Source of the DNA: Limnohabitans parvus II-B4
Lineage (GTDB): Bacteria; Pseudomonadota; Gammaproteobacteria; Burkholderiales; Burkholderiaceae_C
Assembly (NCBI RefSeq): GCF_003063455.1
Contig: NZ_NESN01000003.1
Coordinates: forward strand, 186,001-250,000
Reading direction: 5' to 3'
DNA length: 64,000 nt
The notes under the pieces were generated by a model. The model made no database searches and was not told where the DNA came from. It saw only the letters and a list, made by a program, of their open reading frames with translations. A program made the translations under genes and the position numbers. Shown piece after piece: positions 33,106 through 43,049 of the stretch (within the stretch, counting starts at the first letter, position 1; the number at the start of each line of letters is the position of its first letter).

Positions 33106-34023
33106 GTGTCTTCGACCTCTGCTCCCTCCATCGTGATCGCCACCCGTGAAAGCCGTTTGGCGCTGTGGCAGGCCGAACACGTCAAAGCCTTGTTGCAAGC
33201 GCGCGGCTGTCAAGTCACGCTGTTGGGCATGACCACTCAGGGCGACCAGATTCTGGACCGCAGTCTGAGCAAAGTCGGCGGCAAAGGTTTGTTTGTCAAG
33301 GAACTCGAAGTCGCGCTGCACGAAGGCCGTGCCGACATTGCGGTGCATTCGCTCAAGGATGTGCCCATGGACATGCCCGAAGGCTTCGAGTTGGCTTGCG
33401 TCATGGAGCGCGAAGACCCGCGTGACGCTTGGGTGTCGGCAGCTTATGCCCGCCTGGAAGACCTGCCGCAAGGCGCGGTGGTGGGCACATCAAGTTTGCG
33501 TCGCACGGTGTTGCTGCGCGCTTTGCGCCCTGATTTGAAAATCGAGCCTTTGCGCGGCAATCTGGACACCCGTTTGCGCAAACTCGATGAAGGCCAATAC
33601 GCGGGCATCGTGCTGGCAGCGGCGGGCCTCAAGCGTCTGGGCCTGTCCGAGCGCATTCGCCACATTTTTGAGACCGACCAGATGTTGCCCGCCGCAGGCC
33701 AAGGTGCTTTGGGCATCGAGATCCGCAGCGACCGGGCCGACTTGCGTGCCTTGCTGGCGCCGCTGGCCGATGCGCCGTCGTGGCGTCGGGTGGCAGCCGA
33801 GCGTGCGGTGAGCCGTGCCATGGGGGGCAGTTGCTCCATGCCTTTGGCGGCGCACGCCACGATCGAGGACGGCGTGCTGCAACTGCGCGCCGCCTGGGGC
33901 GACCCACAGGGCTCGACCCAGTTGGTCACGGCCCATGGCCACGCCACCGCCACGGACTTGCAGGCGGCAGAGGCTTTGGGCCTGAGCGTGGCCCAAGCCT
34001 TGCGCCAGGCTGGCGCGCATTGA
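33106..34023 (+). CDS. hemC: Hydroxymethylbilane synthase (porphobilinogen deaminase)
   Basis: Joins four porphobilinogens into hydroxymethylbilane for heme and siroheme. Key features: [17 protein letters not shown] at the N-terminus, [47 protein letters not shown] (substrate-binding arginines), and the dipyrromethane cofactor cysteine in [12 protein letters not shown]. It starts with GTG at 33106. It is the first gene of hemC-hemD-hemX-hemY; hemD follows after 15 bases. Confidence 0.97.
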   Translation: MSSTSAPSIVIATRESRLALWQAEHVKALLQARGCQVTLLGMTTQGDQILDRSLSKVGGKGLFVKELEVALHEGRADIAVHSLKDVPMDMPEGFELACVMEREDPRDAWVSAAYARLEDLPQGAVVGTSSLRRTVLLRALRPDLKIEPLRGNLDTRLRKLDEGQYAGIVLAAAGLKRLGLSERIRHIFETDQMLPAAGQGALGIEIRSDRADLRALLAPLADAPSWRRVAAERAVSRAMGGSCSMPLAAHATIEDGVLQLRAAWGDPQGSTQLVTAHGHATATDLQAAEALGLSVAQALRQAGAH

Positions 34024-34038
34024 ATTTTCAGGCTTGGC

Positions 34039-34833
34039 ATGGCTGAAGCCCTTGTGGTGATCGTCACCCGGCCTGAGCGTGAGGCCGCATCTTGGGCTGC
34101 GGGTTTGCAAGCCCATGGTGTGCGCACCGAAATGATTCCCCTGATCCAGATCGCTTCTTTGCCCGATGCCTACGCCTTGCAGGCGGTGTGGCAGCAGGTG
34201 CCCCAACATTTGGCAGTGATGTTTGTCAGCGCCAATGCGGTGCGGTTTTTCATGGCCGCGAGACCCGATGGGCTGGATTTGCGAGCTTGCCGTGCCTGGT
34301 CTACCGGGCCAGGCACTCAGGCGGCCTTGCTGGATTGCGGCTGGCCAGCCGATCAGATCGATTCGCCGGATGCCGATTCAAGCCAGTTTGACTCGGAAGC
34401 TTTGTGGGACCTGGTGGCGGCGCGAGTGGCGGCGCAAGTGGCGAAGATGGATCACGCCTCGGTGCTGATTGTTCGCGGCGCAGACGCCCAAGGGCAGATA
34501 GCTGGGCGGGACTGGTTGGCACAAAAGTTGGCCGAAGCGGACGTTCAGGTGGTGCAAGCCGTGGCTTATGTGCGGCAAACCCCCGTGTTGTCGGTCAGTC
34601 AGCAACAAAGGGCGGTGCAAGCCATGACCGATGGCAGCTGGTGGTTGTTCAGCAGCTCCGAGGCGGCCCAGCACCTGTTGCAGGCCTGTCCCGGTCTGGC
34701 TGTGGGGCAAGCCAGAGCGCTGGCCACACACCCGCGCATTGCCCAGCGCCTGCGCCAGACCGGTTGGGGCCGGGTGGAGACGGTGCCCGCTGGCCTAGAG
34801 GTGCAAGCGGTGTCTATAAAATCGCTGACATGA
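34039..34833 (+). CDS. hemD: Uroporphyrinogen-III synthase
   Basis: Cyclises hydroxymethylbilane to uroporphyrinogen III. HemD sequences are very divergent, but the operon position between hemC and hemX and the two-domain alternating pattern support the call: VIVTRPEREAASWAAGLQAHG, then VMFVSANAVRFFM, VLIVRGADAQGQ, a run beginning VVQAVAYVR, and WWLFSSSEAAQHLL with ALATHPRIAQRLRQTGWG near the end. The stop overlaps the hemX start (ATGA, 34830-34833). Confidence 0.93.
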   Translation: MAEALVVIVTRPEREAASWAAGLQAHGVRTEMIPLIQIASLPDAYALQAVWQQVPQHLAVMFVSANAVRFFMAARPDGLDLRACRAWSTGPGTQAALLDCGWPADQIDSPDADSSQFDSEALWDLVAARVAAQVAKMDHASVLIVRGADAQGQIAGRDWLAQKLAEADVQVVQAVAYVRQTPVLSVSQQQRAVQAMTDGSWWLFSSSEAAQHLLQACPGLAVGQARALATHPRIAQRLRQTGWGRVETVPAGLEVQAVSIKSLT

Positions 34834-35867
34834 CCTCCACGCCCGAAACACCACCGTCCTCTGTTGCGACCCGTCAACCTGTGCGCCGACGCGTCTGGAG
34901 CCTTTGGGTGCCCTTGGGTGTGGCTAGTCTTGCTTTGCTGGTGTCGGTGTTGCTGTGGCAAAAGCTGTCACGCATTCAGGAGCAGTTGGCACGCCAAAGT
35001 GCCGATGCAGGGCAGCAATCGCTGGAGGCCAAAGCCTGGGCCAGACAAGCGCAAGAAACCGTGAAAGACAGCGCCGCACGCCTGACGCTGATGGAAGCCC
35101 GCTTGGGTGAGGTGGCGTTGCAGCGTGGGCAGCTGGAAGAGTTGATCCAAAGCTTGTCGCGCTCGCGTGATGAAAATTTGGTGGTCGACATCGAAGCCGC
35201 TTTGCGCATGGCGCAGCAGCAGGCGCAATTGACGGGCAGCATGGAGCCCTTGCTGGCGGCACTCAAGTCGGCCCAGGTGCGAGTGAAACGGGCGGCGCAG
35301 CCCCGGCTGGCCCCGGTGCTTCGGGCCGTTGAAAAAGACCTGGATCGACTCAATACGACGCCAGCGTTCGATTTGCCGGGCTTGCTGATCAAGCTGGACG
35401 AAGGGGTTGCTTTGGTCGATGGCTTGGTGCTGGCCAACCAGGAGTTGCCCACTGCCGCCATGACCCGGTCTTTGGCCGAAGCAGGCAGCACGCCCACCCC
35501 GCCATCTTGGTGGATGGCGGGCTTGATGCAGTTTGCCGAGCAACTCAAGGGCTTGGTGCGCGTGAGCCGCATCGAGTCGCCAGAGGCTGCTTTGCTGTCC
35601 CCGGAGCAGGGGTTTTTCTTGCGTGAAAATCTCAAACTCAAATTGCTCAATGCCCGTTTGGGCTTGCTGGCCCGTCAAAAAGATGCGGCCCGTGCAGACC
35701 TGGCTTCGGCATCCGTGATCGTGCGCCGTTATGCCGATGCGTCTTCGCGCAAGACTGTTCAATTGCTTCAATTGCTGGAGCAATCAGGCGGGCAGTTGAA
35801 AGCCAGCGAGACCCCTCGTCTGGACGGTTCATTGACCGCTTTGGCCACAGCGGCAGCAGGAAGGTAA
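34830..35867 (+). CDS. hemX: HemX-like membrane protein (uroporphyrinogen-III C-methyltransferase-like annotation)
   Basis: A 345-residue protein with a short cytosolic N-terminus, one membrane helix (LWVPLGVASLALLVSVLLW, residues about 24-42), a coiled-coil segment after it (KLSRIQEQLARQSADAGQQSLE onward) and an alpha-helical soluble domain. HemX is often labelled a methyltransferase but lacks the SAM motifs of CysG; a scaffold or regulatory role in heme synthesis is more plausible. Its start overlaps the hemD stop. The frame is open far upstream through hemD; those codons are shadow. Confidence 0.9.
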   Translation: MTSTPETPPSSVATRQPVRRRVWSLWVPLGVASLALLVSVLLWQKLSRIQEQLARQSADAGQQSLEAKAWARQAQETVKDSAARLTLMEARLGEVALQRGQLEELIQSLSRSRDENLVVDIEAALRMAQQQAQLTGSMEPLLAALKSAQVRVKRAAQPRLAPVLRAVEKDLDRLNTTPAFDLPGLLIKLDEGVALVDGLVLANQELPTAAMTRSLAEAGSTPTPPSWWMAGLMQFAEQLKGLVRVSRIESPEAALLSPEQGFFLRENLKLKLLNARLGLLARQKDAARADLASASVIVRRYADASSRKTVQLLQLLEQSGGQLKASETPRLDGSLTALATAAAGR

Positions 35868-35873
35868 GACCTC

Positions 35874-37169
35874 ATGCGCGCAGCTCTTTGGCTCATCAGT
35901 TTGTTTTCTTTGGCCGTGGCTACGGCCTGGCTGGCTTGGCACAACAACGGCACGGTGACGTTTTTCCTGATGCCATACCGGGTCGACTTCTCACTCAATC
36001 TGGTGCTGTTGATGCTGGGTTTGGTGGTGCTGGTGGTGGTGTTGGCCCAGCAGGCTTTGTCGGCCTTGCTGTCTTTGCCCAAGCAAGCCCAGCGCTGGCG
36101 CTTGCAGCAAAAAGAAAGGGCCGCCCATGCGGCCTTGCTCGAATCGATCAGCAACTTCATGGCCGGACGTTTCTTGCGCGCCCGCAAAGCAGCGCAATCG
36201 GCCCTTGACAAAGAAGCGCGCCTGAAAGATGCCGGCCTGCAGCTTGACCATGCGGTGGCTTTGCGCACGGTCGCGCACATCATGGTGGCCGAATCGGCGC
36301 ACGCTTTGCAAGACCGCCATGTGCGGCAAACGCACTGGCAAGAAGCCTTGGAGGCGGCCAAGGCGGGGCAGTCTTCCGAGCGCCAGGCTTTGACCGAAGG
36401 CGCTCAACTGCGCGCAGCCCGCTGGTTGCTGGATGACCGGGATGCCGCAGGCAGCCTGAGCCTCTTGAAGAGTTTGCCTTCGGCCTTGGGGCGTCGCATG
36501 GTGGCCATGCGCATGCAGCTCAAGGCGGCCCGATTGGCTGGCCAACCTGCCCAGGCTTTGGACACGGCCGTGTTGCTGGCCAAACACCGCGCCTTCACGC
36601 CAGCAACCGCTGACAGTCTGGTGCGCGGCCTGATTTTGGAATGGTTATCGCATTTGCACGATCCAGAGTCTGTCCAGCGTTTGTGGCTCCAATTGACTTT
36701 GGCGCAACGTGCCATGCCTGACTTGGCCGCAGAGGTCGCTTTGCGCTTTGTGGCGTTGGGCGGCTCGGGGGGCATGGCCAAACCCTGGCTTCAGCCTTTG
36801 TGGGCACCTTTGCAATCGCCACAACCGAAGTGGACACCTGACCAGCTGGCGCGCATGGTGCAAGCCATGGAAGTCTGCCTGGCAGACGCGCAGGCTGCCG
36901 ATGCACGGCAGTGGCTGGCCCGGGTCGAAGCGGCGCAACAAGCCCACCCGCAAGATGCGCGTTGGCAGTATTTGGCGGGCATGGTGTGTTTGCGTCACCA
37001 GCTGTGGGGCAAGGCGCAAAGCCTGTTGGCTCAAGCGGTCAAGGGTTTGCAGAGCCCGGCTTTGAAGCGCAAGGCCTGGTGCGCCTTGGCCGAGTTGGCT
37101 GAGCAGCGCCAGGATCCTGCCGCCGCCGCGGCCGCCTGGAAGCAAGCCGCACTGGTTTCCCAGAGCTGA
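35874..37169 (+). CDS. hemY: HemY (heme biosynthesis protein, TPR-containing)
   Basis: A 431-residue inner-membrane protein of the proteobacterial HemY family. Two N-terminal helices (ALWLISLFSLAVATAWLAW and LNLVLLMLGLVVLVVVLA) flank the conserved NNGTVTFFLMPYRVDFS loop, then a long helical, TPR-like domain follows (GRFLRARKAAQSAL, AMRMQLKAARLAGQPAQALDTA, LAGMVCLRHQLWGKAQSLLAQAVK). Its exact role in tetrapyrrole synthesis is unsettled, and it is not the protoporphyrinogen oxidase named HemY in Gram-positives. It ends the heme operon, 180 bases before a terminator. Confidence 0.93.
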   Translation: MRAALWLISLFSLAVATAWLAWHNNGTVTFFLMPYRVDFSLNLVLLMLGLVVLVVVLAQQALSALLSLPKQAQRWRLQQKERAAHAALLESISNFMAGRFLRARKAAQSALDKEARLKDAGLQLDHAVALRTVAHIMVAESAHALQDRHVRQTHWQEALEAAKAGQSSERQALTEGAQLRAARWLLDDRDAAGSLSLLKSLPSALGRRMVAMRMQLKAARLAGQPAQALDTAVLLAKHRAFTPATADSLVRGLILEWLSHLHDPESVQRLWLQLTLAQRAMPDLAAEVALRFVALGGSGGMAKPWLQPLWAPLQSPQPKWTPDQLARMVQAMEVCLADAQAADARQWLARVEAAQQAHPQDARWQYLAGMVCLRHQLWGKAQSLLAQAVKGLQSPALKRKAWCALAELAEQRQDPAAAAAAWKQAALVSQS

Positions 37170-37347
37170 CCCATTCCCGTTTGTTGCTCGGTGTGTGCCT
37201 GACATGAACCACCCGGTGCCGTTGCACGGAATCACGCTGGGTGAACATCCTCCGACCCGACGAAAGCTTGACGTTTCGTCGACTGAAACAACAAGCCGTG
37301 GGTCAGTTTTTGCTGCAGGGTTTGATGGTTTTGAGGCGAAAAAAAAG

Positions 37348-37367
37348 CGGGCGAATCGCCCGGTTTT
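37348..37367. terminator. Intrinsic terminator shared by hemY and rne
   Basis: CGGGCGAATCGCCCG (37348-37362) is preceded by a run of A and followed by GTTTTT, so it can terminate both convergent genes. A second hairpin, CGACGAAA...TTTCGTCG (about 37258-37281), lies nearer hemY without a T-run. Confidence 0.8.
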
Positions 37368-37398
37368 TCGAAGCACCAAGGGCGCTTGACCTTGAGGG

Positions 37399-40300
37399 TC
37401 AGAACGGCACGTTGAGTTGCTTCAAGTCTTTGCGTGTTTCCACCAGAACCAATGGGCCTTCATCCAGCACCACAGCTGGCGGACGCTCGCGCGGCACGCG
37501 GACCGGCTTGGGTTCGGCAGCGATGGCGGCCTGGACAGCAGCAACCTTGTCGGCATCCGAATTCACCCAGACCAGGCCAGAGCCTTGCGCCACTTGGTGC
37601 AAGCTGTCGATCTGCAAGGTGTAGTGGGTCACGGAAGGCAAGCCTGCGCGTGCAGCCGCAGGTGCTGCTGTTGGCGCTGCCACGGGGGCTGGCGCCACAG
37701 GTGCTGGAGCCGCAGGTTTAGCCACTGGTGCCACAGGGCTTGCGACCACAGGGGCTTCTGTCGCAGCGGCAGGTGCAAGTGTCGACACAGCTTCCGTTGC
37801 CACAGCGGCAGGTGCCTCGGCAGCAGGGGCGGCTGAGGCTTGCTGCGCACGCTCAAAATAAGAGCGTGGTGCAGGGCGGTCTTCACCTGTGGCTTCGGCG
37901 GCAGCGGCAGAAGCGGGTGCAGTGTTCACATCGGCTTGGGTGTCCTCGCCTGTGCTGTCCTGGCGGGGTTCGCCTGCGCGTTCACGTCGGTCGCGGCCAT
38001 AGCGGTCACGCGAGCGGCGCTCACGGCGTTCGCCGTTGTTTTCGGACGGTGCCCCCCCTTCTTGGGCTGCTTGGGCTTCTTGTCCTTCGGCGACGATCAC
38101 CTCGGCTTCAGGGGCGCTGTTTTCGTTGAAGGCGTTGTCGCCCTGGCGGCGCTCGCCACCGCGTTCACCACGCTCACGACGGCCTTCACCACCGCGTTCG
38201 CCACGTTCACGGCGACCCTCGCCACGACCTTCGCCGCGCTGTGCGCGTTCGTTGCGCACTTCGGTGCCATCGGCGTTCAACTCGGGCGCTGCATCGCTGC
38301 GACCTTCGTTTCGGCCTTCGCTGCGGTTCTCGCCACGACCATCGCGGCGGCCTTCACGGGGAGGACGGTCGCCGGCAGGACGTTCTGTTCGCTCACCACG
38401 CTCACCACGCTCAGTGCGTTCGCCGCGTGCCGGGCGGGCTTCGCCTTCACGCAATTCGTTGCGACCTTCACCACGGCGGCCACCTTCGCGGGGTGCGCGG
38501 ATTTCGCCTTGTGCAGCACCTTCGCTGCGTTCACCACGGCGGCCATCGCGACCACCACGGCGGCCATCACGGCCCCCTTCACGGCGTTCGCCATCGCGGC
38601 CGCCTTCGCGACCCTCGGTGCGGCGCTCGCCATTGCGGCCTTCGCGTGCTTTTTCATCCTTCTTGCCAACAGCCGCTGGCGCTGCTTCGGGGGCACTGCC
38701 GCCGAACAGGTTCTTCAGCCAACCGAAGAAACCACCCGTAGCTGCCGGAGTTGCCACGGGCGCTGCTGCGGCCTTGCGTGCAGGCTTGGCTGCTGCCACC
38801 GGGGCTTCTGGCTTGACCGGTGCAATCGGCGCGGGTGCGTCAGGCAGCACGCCCTTGATGACCGGCGTTTGCTTGTTGGTGGGCTCTTGCGAGCGGCGCG
38901 TCACGGTGGTGGCGTCTTCGATCTCTTCGGCCATCTTGTAGCTGGCTTCGATGCGGTCCAGGCGCGGGTCGTCGTGCTTCAAGCGCTCGAGCTTGTAGTG
39001 CGGTGTTTCCAGCGACTTGTTGGGCACGAGCAGCACGTTGATGCGTTGCTGCAGCTCGATCTTGGCGATCTCGGAACGCTTTTCGTTGAGCAGGAAAGAC
39101 GCGACTTCGACGGGCACTTGGGCGTGCACAGCGGCGCTGTTGTCCTTCATGGACTCTTCCTGAATGATCCGCAGGATCTGCAGCGCCGAGCTTTCGGTGT
39201 CGCGGATGTGGCCTGCGCCGCCGCAGCGAGGGCAAGGAATCGAAGCGCCTTCCGACAAGGCGGGTTTGAGGCGCTGGCGACTCATCTCCAGCAAGCCGAA
39301 CTTGCTGATCGAGCCGAACTGCACACGGGCGCGGTCTTGGCGCAGCGCGTCGCGCAGGCGGTTTTCCACTTCGCGGCGGTTCTTGCTCTCTTCCATGTCG
39401 ATGAAGTCGATCACGATCAGGCCGCCCAGATCGCGCAATCGCATCTGGCGGGCCACTTCGTCGGCGGCTTCGAGGTTGGTGCGGGTGGCGGTTTCTTCGA
39501 TGTCGCCGCCTTTGATGGCGCGGGCCGAGTTGACGTCCACCGACACCAAGGCTTCGGTGTGGTCGATCACGATGGCACCGCCCGATGGCAGTTGCACGGT
39601 ACGGGCGTAGGCCGATTCGATCTGGTGCTCGATCTGGAAGCGGCTGAACAGCGGTGCGTCGTCGCGGTAACGCTTCACACGTGGCGCGAACTCGGGCATC
39701 ACGTGGCTCATGAATTGCTGAGCTTGTTCGTAGATGTCGTCGGTGTCGATCAGGATGTCGCCGATGTCGTTGTTGAAGTAATCGCGGATAGCGCGAATCA
39801 CCAAGCTCGATTCCTGATAAATCAGGAAAGCGCCTTTGCCCTGGGCGGCGCCGTCAATCGCGGTCCAGAGTTTGAGCAAGTAGTTCAGGTCCCATTGCAA
39901 CTCGGGCGCGGAGCGGCCAATGCCCGCGGTACGCGCAATGATGGACATGCCCTTGGGGTATTCCAACTGGTCCATGGCTTCTTTGAGCTCGGCCCGGTCA
40001 TCGCCCTCGATGCGGCGGCTGACGCCACCACCACGGGGGTTGTTGGGCATGAGCACCACATAGCGGCCAGCCAAGCTGACGAAGGTGGTCAGGGCGGCGC
40101 CTTTGTTGCCGCGCTCTTCCTTCTCAACTTGCACCAAGAGGGACTGGCCTTCTTTGATGACATCCTGGATGCGCGCTTGGCTGACGGACACGCCTTCAGC
40201 AAAGTATTGGCGCGAGATTTCCTTGAAAGGCAAAAAGCCGTGGCGGTCTTCGCCGTAGTCCACAAAGCAGGCTTCGAGCGAGGGCTCGACACGGGTCACC

Positions 40301-40434
40301 ACCGCTTGGTAGATGTTGCCCTTGCGTTGTTCGCGGCCTTCGATTTCGATTTCGTAGTCGAGGAGTTTTTGTCCATCGACGATGGCCAGGCGGCGCTCTT
40401 CAGCTTGCGTGGCATTGATCAGCATCCGTTTCAT
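37399..40434 (-). CDS. rne: Ribonuclease E
   Basis: Main endonuclease of mRNA decay and rRNA/tRNA processing. The catalytic half (about 1-510) is canonical: [23 protein letters not shown]1 domain with [26 protein letters not shown], DNase I-like motif [11 protein letters not shown] with the metal-binding Asp, and the zinc link CPRC at C401/C404. The rest is a low-complexity scaffold: a long stretch of ERRE/GERGG/REGR repeats (roughly 610-790) and Ala/Pro-rich segments, finishing with a conserved microdomain ([14 protein letters not shown]...[17 protein letters not shown]). The scaffold should bind RNA and degradosome partners. A clear ribosome site (gaagga) precedes the ATG. Confidence 0.97.
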   Translation of the reverse strand: MKRMLINATQAEERRLAIVDGQKLLDYEIEIEGREQRKGNIYQAVVTRVEPSLEACFVDYGEDRHGFLPFKEISRQYFAEGVSVSQARIQDVIKEGQSLLVQVEKEERGNKGAALTTFVSLAGRYVVLMPNNPRGGGVSRRIEGDDRAELKEAMDQLEYPKGMSIIARTAGIGRSAPELQWDLNYLLKLWTAIDGAAQGKGAFLIYQESSLVIRAIRDYFNNDIGDILIDTDDIYEQAQQFMSHVMPEFAPRVKRYRDDAPLFSRFQIEHQIESAYARTVQLPSGGAIVIDHTEALVSVDVNSARAIKGGDIEETATRTNLEAADEVARQMRLRDLGGLIVIDFIDMEESKNRREVENRLRDALRQDRARVQFGSISKFGLLEMSRQRLKPALSEGASIPCPRCGGAGHIRDTESSALQILRIIQEESMKDNSAAVHAQVPVEVASFLLNEKRSEIAKIELQQRINVLLVPNKSLETPHYKLERLKHDDPRLDRIEASYKMAEEIEDATTVTRRSQEPTNKQTPVIKGVLPDAPAPIAPVKPEAPVAAAKPARKAAAAPVATPAATGGFFGWLKNLFGGSAPEAAPAAVGKKDEKAREGRNGERRTEGREGGRDGERREGGRDGRRGGRDGRRGERSEGAAQGEIRAPREGGRRGEGRNELREGEARPARGERTERGERGERTERPAGDRPPREGRRDGRGENRSEGRNEGRSDAAPELNADGTEVRNERAQRGEGRGEGRRERGERGGEGRRERGERGGERRQGDNAFNENSAPEAEVIVAEGQEAQAAQEGGAPSENNGERRERRSRDRYGRDRRERAGEPRQDSTGEDTQADVNTAPASAAAAEATGEDRPAPRSYFERAQQASAAPAAEAPAAVATEAVSTLAPAAATEAPVVASPVAPVAKPAAPAPVAPAPVAAPTAAPAAARAGLPSVTHYTLQIDSLHQVAQGSGLVWVNSDADKVAAVQAAIAAEPKPVRVPRERPPAVVLDEGPLVLVETRKDLKQLNVPF

Positions 40435-41025
40435 GATGCGTTCCTTCTCTTGTCAGCGTTGACCCCAGTGCAGAAAAATGCCTGCTGTCTGGAACCTGTT
40501 TACACAACTGGCTCTGGATTCCTGGGAATCTCAAAGCCTCCGTTGCCGGAGCTGACGCCTGAAACGAAGGGAATTGCCGAGGGTGATCACCATTCAGCTG
40601 CGCGTGAGCACAGGAATGGGGATCGTGGCGCGTGGATGGGGCGAGGCAAAAGGCATGCAAAGATTCGTCCACTGCCGGGGGCTTCCCCCGGTGTCCAAGA
40701 CAAACTGCCGGGCACAAGGCGTGACTGTGGAGCGAGGCTTCGTGAGCCACTCCAACCACATCAGCAAAGTTCCGAACAACACAACCATCTCGCTTTGATC
40801 CGCTCAACAGCCTGGAGGGCTGTTGAACTTGGGGTATTCCGTATCTGGGTTTCTGGGCGTCGGCCCAACCTCCGGGGCGATTGGCCACTGTTGGCGTTGG
40901 CCTTCAGTCTGCAAATCGTGCCGGGGGTGGCATCGACCATCTGGTTTGGCGCGGTGGTGGTGGACTAAACTCCCGTCTTCAGAAATTCATTTCCATTTGA
41001 ATCAACCACTTACAGCCAATTGCCA
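40435..41025. other. Long intergenic leader region between rne and rluC
   Basis: About 590 bases without a supported gene. On the minus strand it would be the 5' leader of rne, whose E. coli counterpart uses a long structured leader for autoregulation. I see one good stem-loop, TCAACAGCC-tggag-GGCTGTTGA (40804-40826), with no T-run. A perfect TATAAT on the minus strand (41036-41041), just inside rluC, could be the rne -10, but no -35 fits well. Frames crossing the region in either direction have no recognisable protein content. Confidence 0.45.
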
Positions 41026-42027
41026 GTGAATCACATTATAGGGGCCAAGTCCGCCACTGCGACGCCTGCCGTCAAATGGTTGTTGGTGGACGAAGAGTCT
41101 GCCGGTCAGCGTTTGGACAACTTTTTGATGCGTCACCTCAAAGGGGTGCCCAAAACCCACGTTTACCGCATCATCCGCAGCGGCGAAGTGCGCATCAACA
41201 AGGGCCGTGCCTCGGCCGAGACCCGGGTCGAAAACGGCGACGAGGTGCGCTTGCCGCCCGTGCGGGTGTCCGATAAAGTGGCCGAAAAGGCCGCGCATCC
41301 TGCGCCGGGGCGTGAATTTCCGGTCTTGCTGGAAGATGACAGCCTGATGGCGATCAACAAACCGGCGGGTGTGGCGGTGCACGGCGGCTCGGGTGTGAGC
41401 TTTGGCGTGATCGAGCAATTGCGTCAGGCCCGGCCTCAGGCCAAATTGTTGGAATTGGTGCACCGGCTGGACCGCGACACCAGCGGCATTTTGCTGGTGG
41501 CCAAAAAGCGCAGTGCCCTGAAAAACCTGCAAGACCAGTTTCGCGAACGCGAAACTGGCAAGACCTATCTGGCCCTGGTCAAGGGTGACTGGCCCGCCAA
41601 ATTGAAGGTGATCGACCAGCCGCTGCACAAATTTCTATTGCCCGATGGTGAACGGCGGGTCAAGGTCACCACCCCTGAAGACCCGGACGGCATGCGCTCG
41701 ATCACCTTGGTCAAGGTGGCGCAGCGATTGCCTGGCGCCACTTTGTTGGAGGTGACCATCAAGACCGGGCGCACCCACCAGATCCGGGTGCACCTGGCCT
41801 CGCAAGGGCACCCGATTGCCGGAGACGACAAATACGGCGATTTCGACTGGAACCGCCAATTGCAAAAACCGGGTGCCAGCCCGGGCCTTAAACGCATGTT
41901 TTTGCATGCCTGGCGCTTGCAGTTCAACCATCCGGTGACCGCCGAGCGCATGGCCCTGCAAGCCGATTTACCCTCCGAATTGAAAGCGTATGTTGACCAT
42001 GCCCAACTCAAGACCCCGCCAGTTTGA
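41026..42027 (+). CDS. rluC: 23S rRNA pseudouridine synthase RluC
   Basis: RluA-family enzyme of about 333 residues, expected to modify 23S rRNA positions 955, 2504 and 2580. An N-terminal S4 RNA-binding domain (GQRLDNFLMRHLKGVPKTHVYRIIRSGEVRIN) precedes the catalytic domain with HRLDRDTSG and KTGRTHQIRVHLASQGHPIAGDDKYG. Divergence from rne is the same as in E. coli. The start is uncertain: GTG at 41026 or TTG at 41020. The 3' end overlaps the following HAD gene. Confidence 0.94.
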   Translation: MNHIIGAKSATATPAVKWLLVDEESAGQRLDNFLMRHLKGVPKTHVYRIIRSGEVRINKGRASAETRVENGDEVRLPPVRVSDKVAEKAAHPAPGREFPVLLEDDSLMAINKPAGVAVHGGSGVSFGVIEQLRQARPQAKLLELVHRLDRDTSGILLVAKKRSALKNLQDQFRERETGKTYLALVKGDWPAKLKVIDQPLHKFLLPDGERRVKVTTPEDPDGMRSITLVKVAQRLPGATLLEVTIKTGRTHQIRVHLASQGHPIAGDDKYGDFDWNRQLQKPGASPGLKRMFLHAWRLQFNHPVTAERMALQADLPSELKAYVDHAQLKTPPV

Positions 42028-42667
42028 CCTGATTGCCTTCGATTGGGACGGCACGCTGTTCGACTCCACGGCCATCATCACCCGCTGCATCCAGCGTGCG
42101 GTGGTGGATGTGGGTGGGCAAGAACCCACCCGCGAAGCGGCTTCGTATGTGATTGGCATGGCCCTCATGCCCGCGTTGGCCCACGCTGCGCCGGATGTGC
42201 CCAAAGACAAGTACCCGGCTTTGGGGGAGCGTTACCGCCACCATTACATCCGGCACCAAAACGACATCAGCCTGTTTGAGGGGGTGCTCGATTTGCTGGA
42301 TGACCTGAAAGCCCGGCACCATTGGGTGACGGTGGCCACAGGCAAAAGCCGCCACGGACTGAACGAGGCGCTACAGGCGGTGGAGCTGCGCCACCGTTTT
42401 GATGGCTCCCGCACCGCCGATGAAACCGCTGGCAAACCCAGCCCCTTGATGCTGCATGAACTGATGCGCGAATTTGGTGTGGAGCCTGAGCGTACCCTGA
42501 TGATTGGCGACACCACACACGACCTGCAAATGGCCGTGAATGCGGGTTGCGCCAGTGTGGGGGTGAGTTATGGCGCACATGAGCCCGAGGCATTTCATGC
42601 ACTGAACCCGCGCCATGTGGCGCACAGTGTGCGTGATTTGCACGACTGGCTGCTGCAACACGCTTGA
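41999..42667 (+). CDS. HAD-IA family hydrolase (phosphoglycolate phosphatase-like)
   Basis: A 222-residue phosphatase. HAD motif I is FDWDGTLFDST (D15, D17), motif II lies in HHWVTVATGKSR, the motif III lysine is in the ETAGKPSP block, and motif IV reads MIGDTTHDLQMAVNAG. The cap region is of the C1 helical type, as in Gph. The ATG at 41999 lies 29 bases inside the end of rluC; an earlier ATG at 41990 is also in frame. Substrate unknown; the neighbouring Rieske gene gives no hint. Confidence 0.9.
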   Translation: MPNSRPRQFDLIAFDWDGTLFDSTAIITRCIQRAVVDVGGQEPTREAASYVIGMALMPALAHAAPDVPKDKYPALGERYRHHYIRHQNDISLFEGVLDLLDDLKARHHWVTVATGKSRHGLNEALQAVELRHRFDGSRTADETAGKPSPLMLHELMREFGVEPERTLMIGDTTHDLQMAVNAGCASVGVSYGAHEPEAFHALNPRHVAHSVRDLHDWLLQHA

Positions 42668-42681
42668 AACAAGGAGCGCTC

Positions 42682-43047
42682 ATGGAGCCCATGGTCCCTT
42701 TGTGCAACAGCGCCGACCTGGTCAATGGCGGTCGTGCTGTGCCTTTTGACATTGTTTACGCTGGCCAGACTTGCCGCGCATTTGCCATCCGTTATCAAGG
42801 CCAGGTGCATGCTTACCTGAACCGTTGCACCCATGTAGCGATGGAGATGGACTACCAACCCGACCGCTTTTTTGACGACACCGGGCGCTGGTTGATGTGC
42901 GCCACGCACGGTGCCACTTACCAGCCCGATACCGGCGCTTGCTCGGGCGGCCCTTGCCGCGGAGGCCTTGTGAAAATAGACCTTTCAGAGCGGGACGGTG
43001 TGGTTCACTGGCATACTGCCTACAACTTGAAACCCCTTGAATTTTGA
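42682..43047 (+). CDS. Rieske [2Fe-2S] domain protein
   Basis: A small single-domain Rieske protein of 121 residues with both cluster boxes, C49TH51 and C73xxH76 (LMCATHGATY), followed by a GACSGGPCRG loop. It probably acts as a ferredoxin-like electron carrier; no oxygenase partner is adjacent. I place the start at 42682 because aaggag sits six bases ahead; a frame start at 42664 would overlap the HAD gene. It overlaps the region just before the S49 peptidase start. Confidence 0.88.
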   Translation: MEPMVPLCNSADLVNGGRAVPFDIVYAGQTCRAFAIRYQGQVHAYLNRCTHVAMEMDYQPDRFFDDTGRWLMCATHGATYQPDTGACSGGPCRGGLVKIDLSERDGVVHWHTAYNLKPLEF

Positions 43048-43049
43048 CC

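Noticed and set aside
37840-40968. A 1042-codon open frame on the plus strand, antisense to rne
   Set aside because: It mirrors the rne reading frame exactly and its translation is low-complexity; high G+C codon use removes stops from the antisense frame. rne on the minus strand has all its motifs.
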